Program-made: the position numbers and the translations under genes
The notes under the pieces: generated by a model
Databases searched by the model: none
What the model was told of the DNA's origin: nothing
The model's input: the letters and a program-made list of their open reading frames with translations, nothing else
Origin: Bacteroidota bacterium
Lineage (GTDB): Bacteria > Bacteroidota > Bacteroidia > Chitinophagales > Chitinophagaceae
Direction of reading: 5' to 3'
DNA length: 64,000 bases
Assembly (NCBI GenBank): GCA_947460595.1
Contig: CANHGS010000014.1
Span: forward strand, 22,224 to 86,223
In this document: piece by piece, positions 1-9,023 of the stretch
How positions within the stretch are numbered: the first letter of the stretch is position 1
How the letters are laid out: each line of letters starts with the position of its first letter

Positions 1-1319
1 TTCTCAGCATCGTAAACATAGAGGGTTAGTACTGGCCCAAAGATTTCTTCACACATGGTAGTGTATTTTGGATCCTTGGTTACAATTACCGTAGGTTCTA
101 CAAAATAACCCTTGGTCTTGCTATAACCACCACCCACTAGAATACTGGCTTTCTTATTTTTCTTTACGTTATTGATATAGCGCGTGATATTGGTAAATGA
201 TTTTTCATCAATCACGGCGTTCACAAAATTGCTAAAGTCTTCTACTGTACCCATTTTCATGCTCTTGATAGCAGCCACCAATTTGGTCTTTACTTCTTCT
301 GCCATGTTGCTTGGAATATAGGCTCTTGATGCTGCAGAACATTTTTGACCTTGGTATTCAAATGCACCACGAGCAAGGGCTGTTACCACTGCGTCTACAT
401 TGGCACTCTTGTGCGCAATTACAAAATCCTTACCACCGGTTTCACCTACAATACGAGGATAGCTACGGTACTTGCCCATATTCTCACCAATGGTCTTCCA
501 CATATTGTTGAAGACACCAGTAGAACCAGTAAAATGCACCCCAGCAAAATCGCGGTGATTAAAACAAATAGATCCAATGGTTGGACCATCCACATAAATT
601 AGGTTGATCACACCATCTGGTAGACCTGCCTCTTTTAAAATACGCATAAATAATTGTGCAGAATAGATTTGGGTATTGGCTGGTTTCCAAACCACCACAT
701 TGCCACACATTGCAGCAGATGTTGGAAGGTTACCACCAATGGCAGTAAAATTGAAAGGAGTAATGGCTAATACAAAACCTTCCAATGGACGCCATTCCAA
801 ACGGTTGTGCATGCCTGGGGCAGAAAGGGGTTGTTCTTTATAAATATTGCTTAAGAAATGCACGTTAAAACGCAAGAAGTCAATGAGCTCGCAAGCAGCA
901 TCAATCTCTGCTTGATACGCATTCTTACTTTGCCCCAACATAGTTGCCGCATTCATTTGAAAGCGATACTTGGTAGCCAATAAATCAGCGGCTTTCAAGA
1001 AAATATGAGCACGGTTTTCCCAACTCATATCGGCCCAAGCCTGTTTGGCTTTTAAAGCTGCATCAATGGCTTGGTTTACATGGGTTGCATTACCTGCATG
1101 AAAGGTTCCCAAAGTATGGGCCAATTCATGTGGGGGATGAATATCGTGTTTAACACCTGTTCTAACAGATTTAGAACCAATATACATGGGAATGTCAATT
1201 GGTTTCTTTTTCAAATCGGCCAAAGCCTTTTTTAAACTGGCTCTTTCAGTACTTCCGGGAGCATAATTCAATACCGGCTCGTTGGCAGGCATGGGATAGG
1301 AAAAATATCCAAGACTCAT
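1..1319 (-). CDS. pruA: L-glutamate gamma-semialdehyde (1-pyrroline-5-carboxylate) dehydrogenase, C-terminus cut by window edge
   Basis: An open frame of 439 codons runs leftward from an ATG at 1319 and leaves the window. The translation is an aldehyde dehydrogenase of the P5C dehydrogenase type, which oxidises glutamate semialdehyde to glutamate with NAD+ in proline catabolism. Visible motifs are the Rossmann-side ITPFNFTAIGGNLP, the FTGSTG loop, the general-base Glu in VGETGGKD and the catalytic Cys in YQGQKCSAAS near residue 327. EEIFGPV is close to the window edge, so roughly the last hundred residues are missing. The proline dehydrogenase domain is absent from the visible N-terminus, so this is the monofunctional form. 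It diverges from the glmU-like gene across a 61-bp intergenic region. Confidence 0.93.
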   Translation of the reverse strand, partial: MSLGYFSYPMPANEPVLNYAPGSTERASLKKALADLKKKPIDIPMYIGSKSVRTGVKHDIHPPHELAHTLGTFHAGNATHVNQAIDAALKAKQAWADMSWENRAHIFLKAADLLATKYRFQMNAATMLGQSKNAYQAEIDAACELIDFLRFNVHFLSNIYKEQPLSAPGMHNRLEWRPLEGFVLAITPFNFTAIGGNLPTSAAMCGNVVVWKPANTQIYSAQLFMRILKEAGLPDGVINLIYVDGPTIGSICFNHRDFAGVHFTGSTGVFNNMWKTIGENMGKYRSYPRIVGETGGKDFVIAHKSANVDAVVTALARGAFEYQGQKCSAASRAYIPSNMAEEVKTKLVAAIKSMKMGTVEDFSNFVNAVIDEKSFTNITRYINNVKKNKKASILVGGGYSKTKGYFVEPTVIVTKDPKYTTMCEEIFGPVLTLYVYDAE

Positions 1320-1368
1320 GGTAATTGGTTTAGTTTAGGTGCGCAAGTTAAGAAACAAAATGAATCCT

Positions 1369-1376
1369 TAAATTTG
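1369..1376 (+). promoter_or_regulatory. Bacteroidota -7 box (TAnnTTTG) of the glmU-like gene
   Basis: TAAATTTG is an exact match to the Bacteroidota -7 consensus TAnnTTTG. It ends 4 nt before the ATG at 1381, so the transcript would start at or next to the start codon. No ribosome-binding site is possible in that space. Confidence 0.6.
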
Positions 1377-1380
1377 TAGT

Positions 1381-2541
1381 ATGGCATTGATTCTTTTTGA
1401 CCCAACAATTAGGGAATCTCTTTTTCCCTTAACCAGCACCAAGGCTTTTGCCAGTTTAAGATTTGGTATTTTTTCCATCGCGGAACGCTGGCAATGGAAA
1501 ACCCAAAAAGAAATATTTGTACATACAGCAACCTATTTACAACCCTTATACACCGTTCCATCTGAAGCAGCCCATTACTGGGTAAACGCTGCAGTAATGC
1601 CCGATGATGCGCTAATAGAGCGCATTTTGGATCTGCCTTTGGAACACTGTCTTTGTGATGAAAACGGATTGATTGCTGCTAAATCAACTATAGCATTTGC
1701 AGACTTTCAGGCAAAAGCTGCCCAGTTTCAGCAGTGCCACCCTTATCAAATAGTTAAGCGTTTGCAGCATCCTTGGGAAATGATGTTGTGGAACGATGCC
1801 ATGATTAGGGAAGACTTTAAACTAGTCACCAAGGGGAGGGCTTCACAACCCATTTCTCCCACAGTGAATGTATTGCAACAGGCTGATATTTTTATTGAAG
1901 AAGGAGCCAAGATTGAGTTCTGTACCCTCAATTCAACAACAGGCCCCATTTATATTGGTAAGGACGCGGAGATCATGGAAGGGTCTTCTATTAGAGGACC
2001 ATTTGCACTTGGAACCAATGCCCTGGTAAAAATGAATAGTCGCATTTATGGTGCTACCTCATTAGGCCCTGGCGTACTGGGCGGGGGAGAGATTAAGAAT
2101 TCTGTGATCATGGGTTTTACTAATAAAGCACACGATGGTTATCTGGGCGATGCCGTAATTGGTGAGTGGTGTAATTTTGGCGCAGGTACTTCCAATAGCA
2201 ATGTAAAAAATACCGCGGCTGACGTGAAAGTTTGGGACTATGGTACCAATACTTACCAATCAGTTGGACAAAAATGTGGATTGATTATGGGAGACTATAG
2301 CCGTATTTCTATCAATAGTTCCATTAACACAGGATCACTAATAGGCGTGAGTTGTAACGTGTTTGGAGCAGGGTTGTTACCCACTATTATTGAAGATTTT
2401 AGTTGGGGTGCCAGTGGTAACCGATACGATTTTCAAAAAGCCTTACATGCCATTGACAATTGGAAGAAAATGAAAGGTTCCTCTCTCTCAGAGGAGGAAT
2501 CTAGCGTTTTGAAAGTTATCTTTGACAAAGTTCAACACTGA
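1381..2541 (+). CDS. GlmU-like sugar nucleotidyltransferase/acetyltransferase of the Bacteroidota type
   Basis: This 386-residue protein resembles the alternative Bacteroidota GlmU family (putative UDP-GlcNAc diphosphorylase / GlcN-1-P N-acetyltransferase), which would supply UDP-GlcNAc for envelope synthesis. The N-terminal third is a reduced nucleotidyltransferase-like region. From about residue 165 onward there are hexapeptide-repeat runs typical of a left-handed beta helix (for example IYIGKDAEIMEGSSIRGP and AVIGEWCNFGAGTSNSN). It is shorter than classical GlmU (about 450 residues) and has no obvious canonical GxGTRM loop at the N-terminus, so uridylyltransferase activity is assumed from the family rather than seen. 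tpiA follows after 29 bp in the same direction. Confidence 0.8.
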   Translation: MALILFDPTIRESLFPLTSTKAFASLRFGIFSIAERWQWKTQKEIFVHTATYLQPLYTVPSEAAHYWVNAAVMPDDALIERILDLPLEHCLCDENGLIAAKSTIAFADFQAKAAQFQQCHPYQIVKRLQHPWEMMLWNDAMIREDFKLVTKGRASQPISPTVNVLQQADIFIEEGAKIEFCTLNSTTGPIYIGKDAEIMEGSSIRGPFALGTNALVKMNSRIYGATSLGPGVLGGGEIKNSVIMGFTNKAHDGYLGDAVIGEWCNFGAGTSNSNVKNTAADVKVWDYGTNTYQSVGQKCGLIMGDYSRISINSSINTGSLIGVSCNVFGAGLLPTIIEDFSWGASGNRYDFQKALHAIDNWKKMKGSSLSEEESSVLKVIFDKVQH

Positions 2542-2570
2542 TTTTTATTTAGCACTTATATACATAGATT

Positions 2571-3332
2571 ATGAGACAACAAATTGCCGCAGCAAACTGG
2601 AAAATGAATTTGACCCTACAACAGGGAGAACAATTGTTAAACGAGATTCTTGCAAAACCACATAGTTTGTCTGCGCATCAGTCAGCCGTATTTGCGGTTC
2701 CTTTTCCATACCTGCCCATGTCCCAGGCCAAATTGGTTGGTAAAACCAATGTATTTGTTGCCGCACAAAATTGTTCTAACAAAAAATCTGGCGCATACAC
2801 AGGTGAAGTTTCTGTAGAGATATTACAATCAGTAGGTATTCAATATGTGGTATTAGGTCACTCAGAAAGAAGGGAATATTTTTTGGAGAGCAATCAGTTG
2901 TTAGCTGAAAAGTTAGACATCTGTTTAGCTAATGGTATGAAGCCTATTTTCTGCTGCGGAGAACCTCTAGAAATTAGAGAAGCTGGAACACAAAATGAAT
3001 TTGTAGCCAAACAATTGGCAGAGTCTTTATACCATTTGAGTGCAGAACAATTACAACAAGTGGTCATAGCTTACGAACCCATCTGGGCTATTGGTACTGG
3101 TAAAACTGCAAGTAGCGCACAGGCACAAGAAATTCACGCCTTTATCCGCGCAGAATTGGCTGCCAAATATGGCGTTGAAGTTGCCAATAATATAAGCATC
3201 TTATATGGCGGTAGCGTAAAAGCATCCAATGCCCTAGAACTGTTTTCTCAACAAGATGTAGACGGGGGGCTTGTTGGTGGAGCTTCCTTAATTGCAGACG
3301 AATTTGTAGCTATCATCAACGCACTTAAATAA
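2571..3332 (+). CDS. tpiA: Triosephosphate isomerase
   Basis: Interconverts dihydroxyacetone phosphate and glyceraldehyde 3-phosphate in glycolysis. The 253-residue length is standard. Active-site residues are all visible: Lys11 in AANWKMN, His97 in VLGHSERR and Glu169 in AYEPIWAIGTG; the phosphate-binding loops LYGGSV and GGLVGGASL are near the C-terminus. It lies 29 bp downstream of the glmU-like gene and is probably co-transcribed with it. Confidence 0.97.
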   Translation: MRQQIAAANWKMNLTLQQGEQLLNEILAKPHSLSAHQSAVFAVPFPYLPMSQAKLVGKTNVFVAAQNCSNKKSGAYTGEVSVEILQSVGIQYVVLGHSERREYFLESNQLLAEKLDICLANGMKPIFCCGEPLEIREAGTQNEFVAKQLAESLYHLSAEQLQQVVIAYEPIWAIGTGKTASSAQAQEIHAFIRAELAAKYGVEVANNISILYGGSVKASNALELFSQQDVDGGLVGGASLIADEFVAIINALK

Positions 3333-3374
3333 TGGCTTTATATAGAAATCAAGACCTGCAACCCTTAAGCAGGT

Positions 3375-3392
3375 AAAATTCTTGTGAATTTT
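3375..3392. terminator. Weak hairpin between convergent tpiA and tsaC
   Basis: AAAATTC (3375-3381) pairs with GAATTTT (3386-3392) around a 4-nt loop. A second stem, ACCTGC/GCAGGT, lies just before it at 3354-3374. Both fall between convergent genes. The stems are short, so terminator function is only plausible. Confidence 0.35.
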
Positions 3393-3400
3393 GGGAATAA

Positions 3401-4360
3401 TTATTTATGTAAGGCTTGGGCTCTTTCTAAACGGTCATTGATGGCCCTTCCCAAACCCTTGTCAGGAAAGCGTTCTGCAATAATTAAGTCAAAACCAAGT
3501 TCATCAATGCTGCGCATCACCGAAAAAAGCTGTTGCGCAGCTTCATTGATATCAGATTTGGGAGAAAGAATGAATTGCTGCCCGCTAATTAAACCTTCAT
3601 AAAACGTACAAAAAGAAATGGTAGCCACATGTTTGTTGGCATGTTGCCTTAATAGGGTTGGTATATCACCCAAGTACAAGGGCGTTTTGGTAGCATAATG
3701 GCTTTTGAGTTGACCCGGGGTATCAATCTTGGTTTCTTGCATTTTACGAACCACTTTTAATCCCGTTACCGCTTCCATTTCTTCTGCTGTAACTGCGCCA
3801 AGGCGATGCAACATAATCTGACCATCTACTACTTCTGCAATAGTAGATTCAACCCCTACTTGACAGGGGCCACCATCTAAAATATAGTCTACACGGTTAT
3901 TCAAACCGTCCAATACATGTTTGGCATTGGTGGGACTCACATATCCAAAGGGATTAGCACTTGGTGCCGCCAAGGGGAAATTGAGTTTGTGTAATAATTG
4001 TAAGGCAAGCGGATGCTTAGGAATACGCACTGCTACTTTAGCACTACCAGCGGTAACCAAATCAGGAATAATCAATTTTTTGGGAAGTAGTAAAGTAAAG
4101 GGACCAGGCATAAATGCATCTGCCAATTGTTGACTAATACGGTCTAGTGCTGCATAATCTTTAATGGCTGCTACCGTTGGAACATGAATGATCAAAGGGT
4201 TAAAACTAGGTCTGTCTTTTGCACTATAAATTTTAACTACGGCTGCTTCACTCAATGCATTACCAGCCAATCCATACACGGTTTCTGTTGGTATGGCTAC
4301 CAGCTCATTTCTACTTAAAATAGCTACTGCAATTTCTATATTTTTTCCAACCGTAGTCAT
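3401..4360 (-). CDS. tsaC: L-threonylcarbamoyladenylate synthase, Sua5 type
   Basis: Makes threonylcarbamoyl-AMP from threonine, bicarbonate and ATP for the t6A modification of tRNAs. At 319 residues it is the long Sua5 form: a YrdC-fold domain (about residues 10-200, with the TETVYGLAGNA substrate-binding segment and the PSANPFGYVSPTNA stretch) and a C-terminal Sua5 domain (about 210-319). The start lies 5 bp after the stop of the potassium-channel gene on the same strand, so the two are probably one transcript. It converges with tpiA. Confidence 0.92.
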   Translation of the reverse strand: MTTVGKNIEIAVAILSRNELVAIPTETVYGLAGNALSEAAVVKIYSAKDRPSFNPLIIHVPTVAAIKDYAALDRISQQLADAFMPGPFTLLLPKKLIIPDLVTAGSAKVAVRIPKHPLALQLLHKLNFPLAAPSANPFGYVSPTNAKHVLDGLNNRVDYILDGGPCQVGVESTIAEVVDGQIMLHRLGAVTAEEMEAVTGLKVVRKMQETKIDTPGQLKSHYATKTPLYLGDIPTLLRQHANKHVATISFCTFYEGLISGQQFILSPKSDINEAAQQLFSVMRSIDELGFDLIIAERFPDKGLGRAINDRLERAQALHK

Positions 4361-4365
4361 CTATA

Positions 4366-5331
4366 TTAATATTGAATGGATAATTCCGCAGGGGCAAAAT
4401 GATCCAGTTTATCCAATTCCAAAACGGTTCCGGTTCCTGCTTCATTGGGATGATACATGGGTACAAATCTGGCCCCATATACAAATTCCTCAAACCTGTA
4501 GGAGGCTTTTGAAATAACCGTATTGGAAAAACTCTCGTCAAAACCTTGTACAAAAATTAATAATTCTGTTTCTGCAGCCTCTAAATCTAACTTGCTCAAT
4601 TGATACAATGGGCTTTCTTCATTAATAGGATGCACCAGTGTCCAGTTAGTAGTCATGGTACTGGCTTTGGCAATATCTAGAGGCATATTAAAAAATTGAT
4701 TCTTGATCACCCCATCTTCCTGCACTTTCATGGCAATGGTTACTTTCACTTCTACATTCACCAAATAGTTCTTGGTATAGGGTGCCATTCTAAACATGAG
4801 TGCCACACCATCTTTAAATGGAGTAAATAGGGCATTATTACTAAATCTAATAAAAGACCTAGGACGGGAAAAGCGGCCATAGATCATTCCGGTAACCAGG
4901 GCAAAACTCATTAAACCGGTTAGGGCTTCAAAACTGGCTACAAAACTGGTCAGAAATCCTACGGGATTAATTCTTCCATAACCCACGGTGGTAAAAGTCT
5001 GGGCACTAAAAAAGAAGGCTTCTCCAAACTGCTCACCCATGGTATTAGCCACCAGGCCACTTAAGTGTTCCAGACCAATAAGCAAGTAAATTCCGGCAAA
5101 AATCAGGTTGATGCCAATAAAGAATAGCATGATATAGGCTAGGAATTTCCACCTTTTCATGCTCAGCATGGTATGGAAGAGGTTTAATCTTTGCCAAAAA
5201 TGCAATCCCCTTACTTCAATATTGGCCCTGCCGTCTTTGGCAAAAAAACGGCCGCCACTCAAGCTAGTATTGGTTCCCAAGCCAGTTTCATGGTTGATTT
5301 GGGCCCGTCTATTGAGTTTTCTAAAAGCCAT
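4366..5331 (-). CDS. Inward-rectifier-type potassium channel (KirBac-like)
   Basis: A two-helix K+ channel subunit. The first membrane helix (residues about 75-97 of the longer reading) and a pore helix are followed by the selectivity filter TTVGYGR, then a second helix and a C-terminal beta-rich cytoplasmic Kir domain with motifs such as RSFIRFSNNALF and PYTKNYLVNVEV. I chose the ATG at 5331 (MAFRKLNRRAQ) because Kir relatives start close to this point; the frame stays open to an ATG at 5373, which would add 14 residues. It overlaps no neighbour and leads into tsaC with a 5-bp gap. Confidence 0.88.
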   Translation of the reverse strand: MAFRKLNRRAQINHETGLGTNTSLSGGRFFAKDGRANIEVRGLHFWQRLNLFHTMLSMKRWKFLAYIMLFFIGINLIFAGIYLLIGLEHLSGLVANTMGEQFGEAFFFSAQTFTTVGYGRINPVGFLTSFVASFEALTGLMSFALVTGMIYGRFSRPRSFIRFSNNALFTPFKDGVALMFRMAPYTKNYLVNVEVKVTIAMKVQEDGVIKNQFFNMPLDIAKASTMTTNWTLVHPINEESPLYQLSKLDLEAAETELLIFVQGFDESFSNTVISKASYRFEEFVYGARFVPMYHPNEAGTGTVLELDKLDHFAPAELSIQY

Positions 5332-5429
5332 TCTAGGAAATTGATTTGTTTCAAAAATAATGCCTTTCTGCAAATTCTAGATAATCCTGTCTTTAATGAC
5401 TAATTGTTTCGTTTTCTGCTTCCTGCTCC

Positions 5430-5437
5430 TATCTTTG
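5430..5437 (+). promoter_or_regulatory. -7 box (TAnnTTTG) of lepA
   Basis: TATCTTTG matches TAnnTTTG exactly and ends 7 nt before the lepA ATG. A TTG about 24 bp upstream (5404-5406) could serve as the -33 element. The predicted leader is only a few nucleotides long. Confidence 0.6.
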
Positions 5438-5444
5438 CAGCCTT

Positions 5445-7229
5445 ATGAAAAATATCAGGAATTTTTGCATTATTGCGCATATTGACCATGGTAAGAGTAC
5501 TTTGGCCGATAGGTTATTGGAACATACCAAGACCATCGGTGAAAGAGACATGATGAACCAAGTGTTAGATGATATGGATTTGGAGCGGGAAAAAGGCATC
5601 ACCATCAAGAGTCACGCCATTCAAATCAACTATCCCTTCAAAGGGGAGCAATACGTGTTCAACCTCATTGATACACCCGGTCACGTAGACTTTAGCTATG
5701 AAGTAAGCCGTGCCTTAGCTGCTTGTGAAGGAGCCTTGCTTTTAGTGGATGCTTCTCAAGGGATTCAAGCACAGACTATTTCTAATTTGTATTTGGCCAT
5801 TGATAATAATTTGGAAATCATTCCTGTAATCAACAAGATTGACATGGATGGTGCCAAGATTCCAGAAGTAACGGATCAAATTGTAGACCTAATTGGTTGC
5901 AAGGCAGAAGATATTTTATTAGCCAGTGGAAAAAGTGGCATTGGCATTGACGAGATTCTAGCTGCCATTGTTGAACGTATTCCAGCCCCTCAGGGTAGTT
6001 ATGAAGCGCCATTACAAGCATTGATTTTTGATTCGGTTTTCAATAGTTTCCGTGGAATCATTGTTTACTACCGTATCATGAACGGGGTTTTGAAAAAAGG
6101 TGACAAGATTCGTTTTGTAGCATCCGGACAGGATTATATAGCCGATGAAGTGGGCGTATTGAAACTCAGTATGACACCCAAGGATGAAGTGAAAGCGGGA
6201 GACGTGGGCTATATTATAACCGGTATTAAAGTAGCACGTGAAGTAAAAGTAGGAGATACCATTACACTAGCTAATAATCCAGGACTAATGATCCATGGAT
6301 TTGAAGAAGTAAAACCCATGGTATTTGCAGGAATCTATCCTGTAAACACAGATGAGTTTGAAGAATTGCGCGAATGCATGGACAAACTGCAGTTAAATGA
6401 TGCTTCACTCACTTTTGAACTAGAAACTTCACAAGCCCTGGGCTTTGGATTCCGTTGCGGATTCTTAGGCCTCCTGCACATGGAGATTATTCAAGAGCGT
6501 TTAGAAAGAGAGTTTAACCAAACCGTGATTACTACGGTACCAAACGTGAGCTTCTTGGCGTACACTTCAAAAGGAGACAAGCTAATCGTGAACAATCCTT
6601 CTGAAATGCCTGATCCAACCAAATTGGATAAGATTGAAGAGCCCTTTATTAGGGCACAGATTATTACCGTTTCTGATTATATTGGAAATATTATGACCCT
6701 TTGCTTGGGCAAACGCGGAATCCTGATTGGTCAAACTTATTTGACCCCAACTAGGGTAGAACTTACTTTTGAAATGCCATTAACTGAGATTGTATTTGAC
6801 TTTTATGATAAATTAAAAAGTCAGACCAGGGGTTATGCCTCATTTGACTATTCACCCATTGGCTATAGAGATGCCGATATTGTGAAAATGGATATCCTCT
6901 TGAACAATGAAAAAGTGGATGCTTTAAGTGCATTGATTCACCGCAGCCGCGCTACCGATTTTGGCCGCAAGCTTTGCGAGAAATTAAAGGAACTCTTAAC
7001 CAAACAACAATTCCAAATTGCCATTCAAGCTGCTATTGGTGCCAAAGTAATTGCGCGTGAAAATATCAGTGCTTTACGCAAAGACGTAACTGCCAAATGT
7101 TATGGCGGTGACGTTAGCCGTAAGCGTAAACTCTTGGAGAAGCAGAAAGAAGGTAAGAAAAGGATGCGCTTGGTTGGTAACGTAGAAGTTCCGCAAGAAG
7201 CTTTTTTAGCGGTCTTGAAACTGGACTAA
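5445..7229 (+). CDS. lepA: Elongation factor 4 (LepA) GTPase
   Basis: A translational GTPase that acts on the ribosome and back-translocates or remodels stalled complexes. The 594-residue length is standard. The G1 motif AHIDHGKST, the DTPGH G3 motif and the NKID G4 motif are present in the N-terminal domain. The LepA-specific C-terminal domain ends with [16 protein letters not shown] and [10 protein letters not shown]. It is a single gene facing an unknown exported protein; the sequence just after its stop is a purine-rich GTGAAGA-type repeat. Confidence 0.97.
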   Translation: MKNIRNFCIIAHIDHGKSTLADRLLEHTKTIGERDMMNQVLDDMDLEREKGITIKSHAIQINYPFKGEQYVFNLIDTPGHVDFSYEVSRALAACEGALLLVDASQGIQAQTISNLYLAIDNNLEIIPVINKIDMDGAKIPEVTDQIVDLIGCKAEDILLASGKSGIGIDEILAAIVERIPAPQGSYEAPLQALIFDSVFNSFRGIIVYYRIMNGVLKKGDKIRFVASGQDYIADEVGVLKLSMTPKDEVKAGDVGYIITGIKVAREVKVGDTITLANNPGLMIHGFEEVKPMVFAGIYPVNTDEFEELRECMDKLQLNDASLTFELETSQALGFGFRCGFLGLLHMEIIQERLEREFNQTVITTVPNVSFLAYTSKGDKLIVNNPSEMPDPTKLDKIEEPFIRAQIITVSDYIGNIMTLCLGKRGILIGQTYLTPTRVELTFEMPLTEIVFDFYDKLKSQTRGYASFDYSPIGYRDADIVKMDILLNNEKVDALSALIHRSRATDFGRKLCEKLKELLTKQQFQIAIQAAIGAKVIARENISALRKDVTAKCYGGDVSRKRKLLEKQKEGKKRMRLVGNVEVPQEAFLAVLKLD

Positions 7230-7234
7230 TCTTA

Positions 7235-7355
7235 AAGTGAAGAGGAAGAAAGTGAAGAGATAAGAGGAGGAAAGTGAAGAGTGAAGAGTGGAGGAAGAAA
7301 GTGAAAAGTGAAAGAAGAAAGTGAAGAGATAAGAGTGAAGAATGGAAAGAAGAAA
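7235..7355 (+). repeat. Degenerate GTGAAGA purine-rich repeat after lepA
   Basis: About 120 bp are almost pure purine on the + strand and consist of variants of GTGAAGA, GAGGAAGAAA and GAGATAAGA. The repeat begins 5 bp after the lepA stop and lies between convergent genes. The segment GTGAAGAGATAAGAGTGAAG recurs nearly unchanged, inverted, at 38292-38325. Confidence 0.75.
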
Positions 7356-7381
7356 CTGATTCGTATAACCTAGGGCTTTGG

Positions 7382-8269
7382 TTATTGGGTAATAGGAACC
7401 GGTTTGGGATCTAATTCATCCACGTTTTTCTCGTGAATCCATTTCCCATTCTGCCAACGGAAACCCTCATAAGTGCCATAAGGAATTAGGCTATAGCGTT
7501 CCTTTACCTCACCTGTTTCACTAACCAAGTGAGCAAAGACAATCTTGTCTAGTTCTGGGTCATAATTAAACTTGGCACCAGCTTGTTTTTTAAACTCCAA
7601 ACAGAAGCGAAACGCGGGTTGCGGGGGTTTAATGCTGTCTTGTGTATAGGTGAAAAATTTGCCTCCAAACAAGGGTTTTCCCTGTGCATCAAAATGTAAT
7701 ACTTCCATCCATTTTTTAGTACTACGAGCATTACTCTCATCATATCCCAACAGGGTATAGTACTGTTTGTTGTTAAATGATTTCTGCACAATGCCATAGT
7801 ACACTGCACCAATCCAATTGGCAGGAGTACGAATAGAATCAATAGGATTCTCACTATAATCAGAATGGTCAAATAAGGGGAAGAGTTTTAAAGAACCATC
7901 ATTGGTGCGCATCTGAATAGCGCCATGTTGTCTATAAGCAGAAAAGTCTTTCATGACCTGCCAGGTAAAAATTCTAAAACTACTATCTGGTGCATATACT
8001 TTGGAAATAGTAGTTAAGGAATCAAAGCGATAATGAAAACTATTAGGCTGACGTAGTGCTTGCACCAAACCACGAGTAAACAAACTATCGGCCCTAAAGC
8101 GATCAATCATATCTTCTGCATTCATGATACCCAGTGCATAATCCTTGATGCTTTCCTCTATTTGTGCAATGGCACTTAAAGGAGCAACCACTGCTTTTGA
8201 ATCAGACTTGCGCTGAGCAGACATTTGCAAACAAAACATTACCAGAACTAAAGAAAGAAAAGGCTTCAT
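7382..8269 (-). CDS. Exported protein of unknown function
   Basis: I do not recognise the family. The 295-residue product starts with a clear Sec signal peptide (MKPFLSLVLVMFCLQMSAQ, cleavage probably after the AQ around residue 19), so it is periplasmic or surface-located. The rest is soluble and rich in aromatic residues, with no catalytic motif I can name. It converges with lepA, and the heptose-phosphate genes lie upstream on the same strand after a 39-bp gap. Bacteroidota carry many such exported proteins annotated as hypothetical. Confidence 0.75.
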   Translation of the reverse strand: MKPFLSLVLVMFCLQMSAQRKSDSKAVVAPLSAIAQIEESIKDYALGIMNAEDMIDRFRADSLFTRGLVQALRQPNSFHYRFDSLTTISKVYAPDSSFRIFTWQVMKDFSAYRQHGAIQMRTNDGSLKLFPLFDHSDYSENPIDSIRTPANWIGAVYYGIVQKSFNNKQYYTLLGYDESNARSTKKWMEVLHFDAQGKPLFGGKFFTYTQDSIKPPQPAFRFCLEFKKQAGAKFNYDPELDKIVFAHLVSETGEVKERYSLIPYGTYEGFRWQNGKWIHEKNVDELDPKPVPITQ

Positions 8270-8308
8270 GGCACTAAGTTAAAGCAATGCGCTATACCCA
8301 AACATGTT

Positions 8309-8872
8309 TTAGGATTTTCTTAAAGCTGCAATAGATTGGGCAAATTCCAAGAGGTTATTGAAACGAAAGTCTATCTGAGGGTGTGGATCTTCCGTTTGCG
8401 GATGCGTTGTGGCTACAAATACAGTATGCATCCCGGCGTTTTTTCCAAAAGCCATATCAGAAGGTCTATTCCCTACCATAATGCTCTTAGTAAAATCAAC
8501 TTCAGGGTAGAGGTGCTTTGCCTGAAAAGCCATGCCAGGATTGGGTTTACGGTTTGGCGATTCAGTTTCTATATCAGCACAAAAAAACAAATGATCCAAA
8601 TTGCCACCCTTTTCTTGAATAGCGGCCAACATATTGGCGTGAATATTTTCCAAATCTTCTAAACTCATCAAACCCTTACCAACCCCTTTTTGATTGGTCA
8701 CTAAAAAAATCCTTGCAAATTGATTGCGCAATAAGGCCAATGCTTCTAGGGTAGTAGGATAAAATTGAAACTCCTCCCAATTCATTATATAGTCATTCTC
8801 CTTTTCAACATTAATCACGCCATCCCTGTCCAAGAACAATATCCAATCAGTTGAAATTTCTCTTAAATCCAT
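8309..8872 (-). CDS. gmhB: HAD-IIIA phosphatase, GmhB-like (heptose bisphosphate phosphatase family)
   Basis: The protein (187 residues from ATG 8872) belongs to the HAD subfamily containing D-glycero-D-manno-heptose-1,7-bisphosphate phosphatase. The nucleophile motif LDRDGVIN is at the N-terminus, FLVTNQKGVGKG supplies the second motif, and RKPNPGM and MVGNRPSDM supply the Lys and acidic motifs. The cysteine-rich zinc loop of classical GmhB is missing: only one Cys precedes the RKP motif. The frame is open to a TTG at 8884, but the ATG gives the usual short N-terminus. A gmhA-like gene lies upstream across a heptamer-repeat block, which supports a role in ADP-heptose synthesis. Confidence 0.8.
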   Translation of the reverse strand: MDLREISTDWILFLDRDGVINVEKENDYIMNWEEFQFYPTTLEALALLRNQFARIFLVTNQKGVGKGLMSLEDLENIHANMLAAIQEKGGNLDHLFFCADIETESPNRKPNPGMAFQAKHLYPEVDFTKSIMVGNRPSDMAFGKNAGMHTVFVATTHPQTEDPHPQIDFRFNNLLEFAQSIAALRKS

Positions 8873-8926
8873 AATCACATTCAATTCTTTTTTTTCATCG
8901 CAATCATCACTTTCTTCTTCCTCATC

Positions 8927-9023
8927 TCTTCACTCTTCACTCTTCACTCTTCACTCTTCACTCTTCACTCTTCACTCTTCACTCTTCACTTTCTTCCTCC
9001 ACTCTTCACTCTTCACTCTTCAC
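8927..9023 (-). repeat. Tandem heptamer repeat (GTGAAGA)n directly behind gmhA
   Basis: On the + strand TCTTCAC is repeated nine times without error at 8927-8989, then after a 13-bp TTTCTTCCTCCAC spacer three more times at 9003-9023. On the coding strand of gmhA this reads GTGAAGA repeats starting at the stop codon itself, since the last base of the array is part of the TAG stop at 9025-9023. The array fills most of the gap to gmhB. Confidence 0.95.

Noticed and set aside
311..602. ORFs of 66 and 85 residues on the + strand
   Set aside because: They are shadows antisense to pruA, whose motifs are clear on the minus strand.
8927..9023. CRISPR or coding repeat
   Set aside because: A 7-bp unit without spacers in a non-coding gap; it is a microsatellite-like array, not CRISPR.
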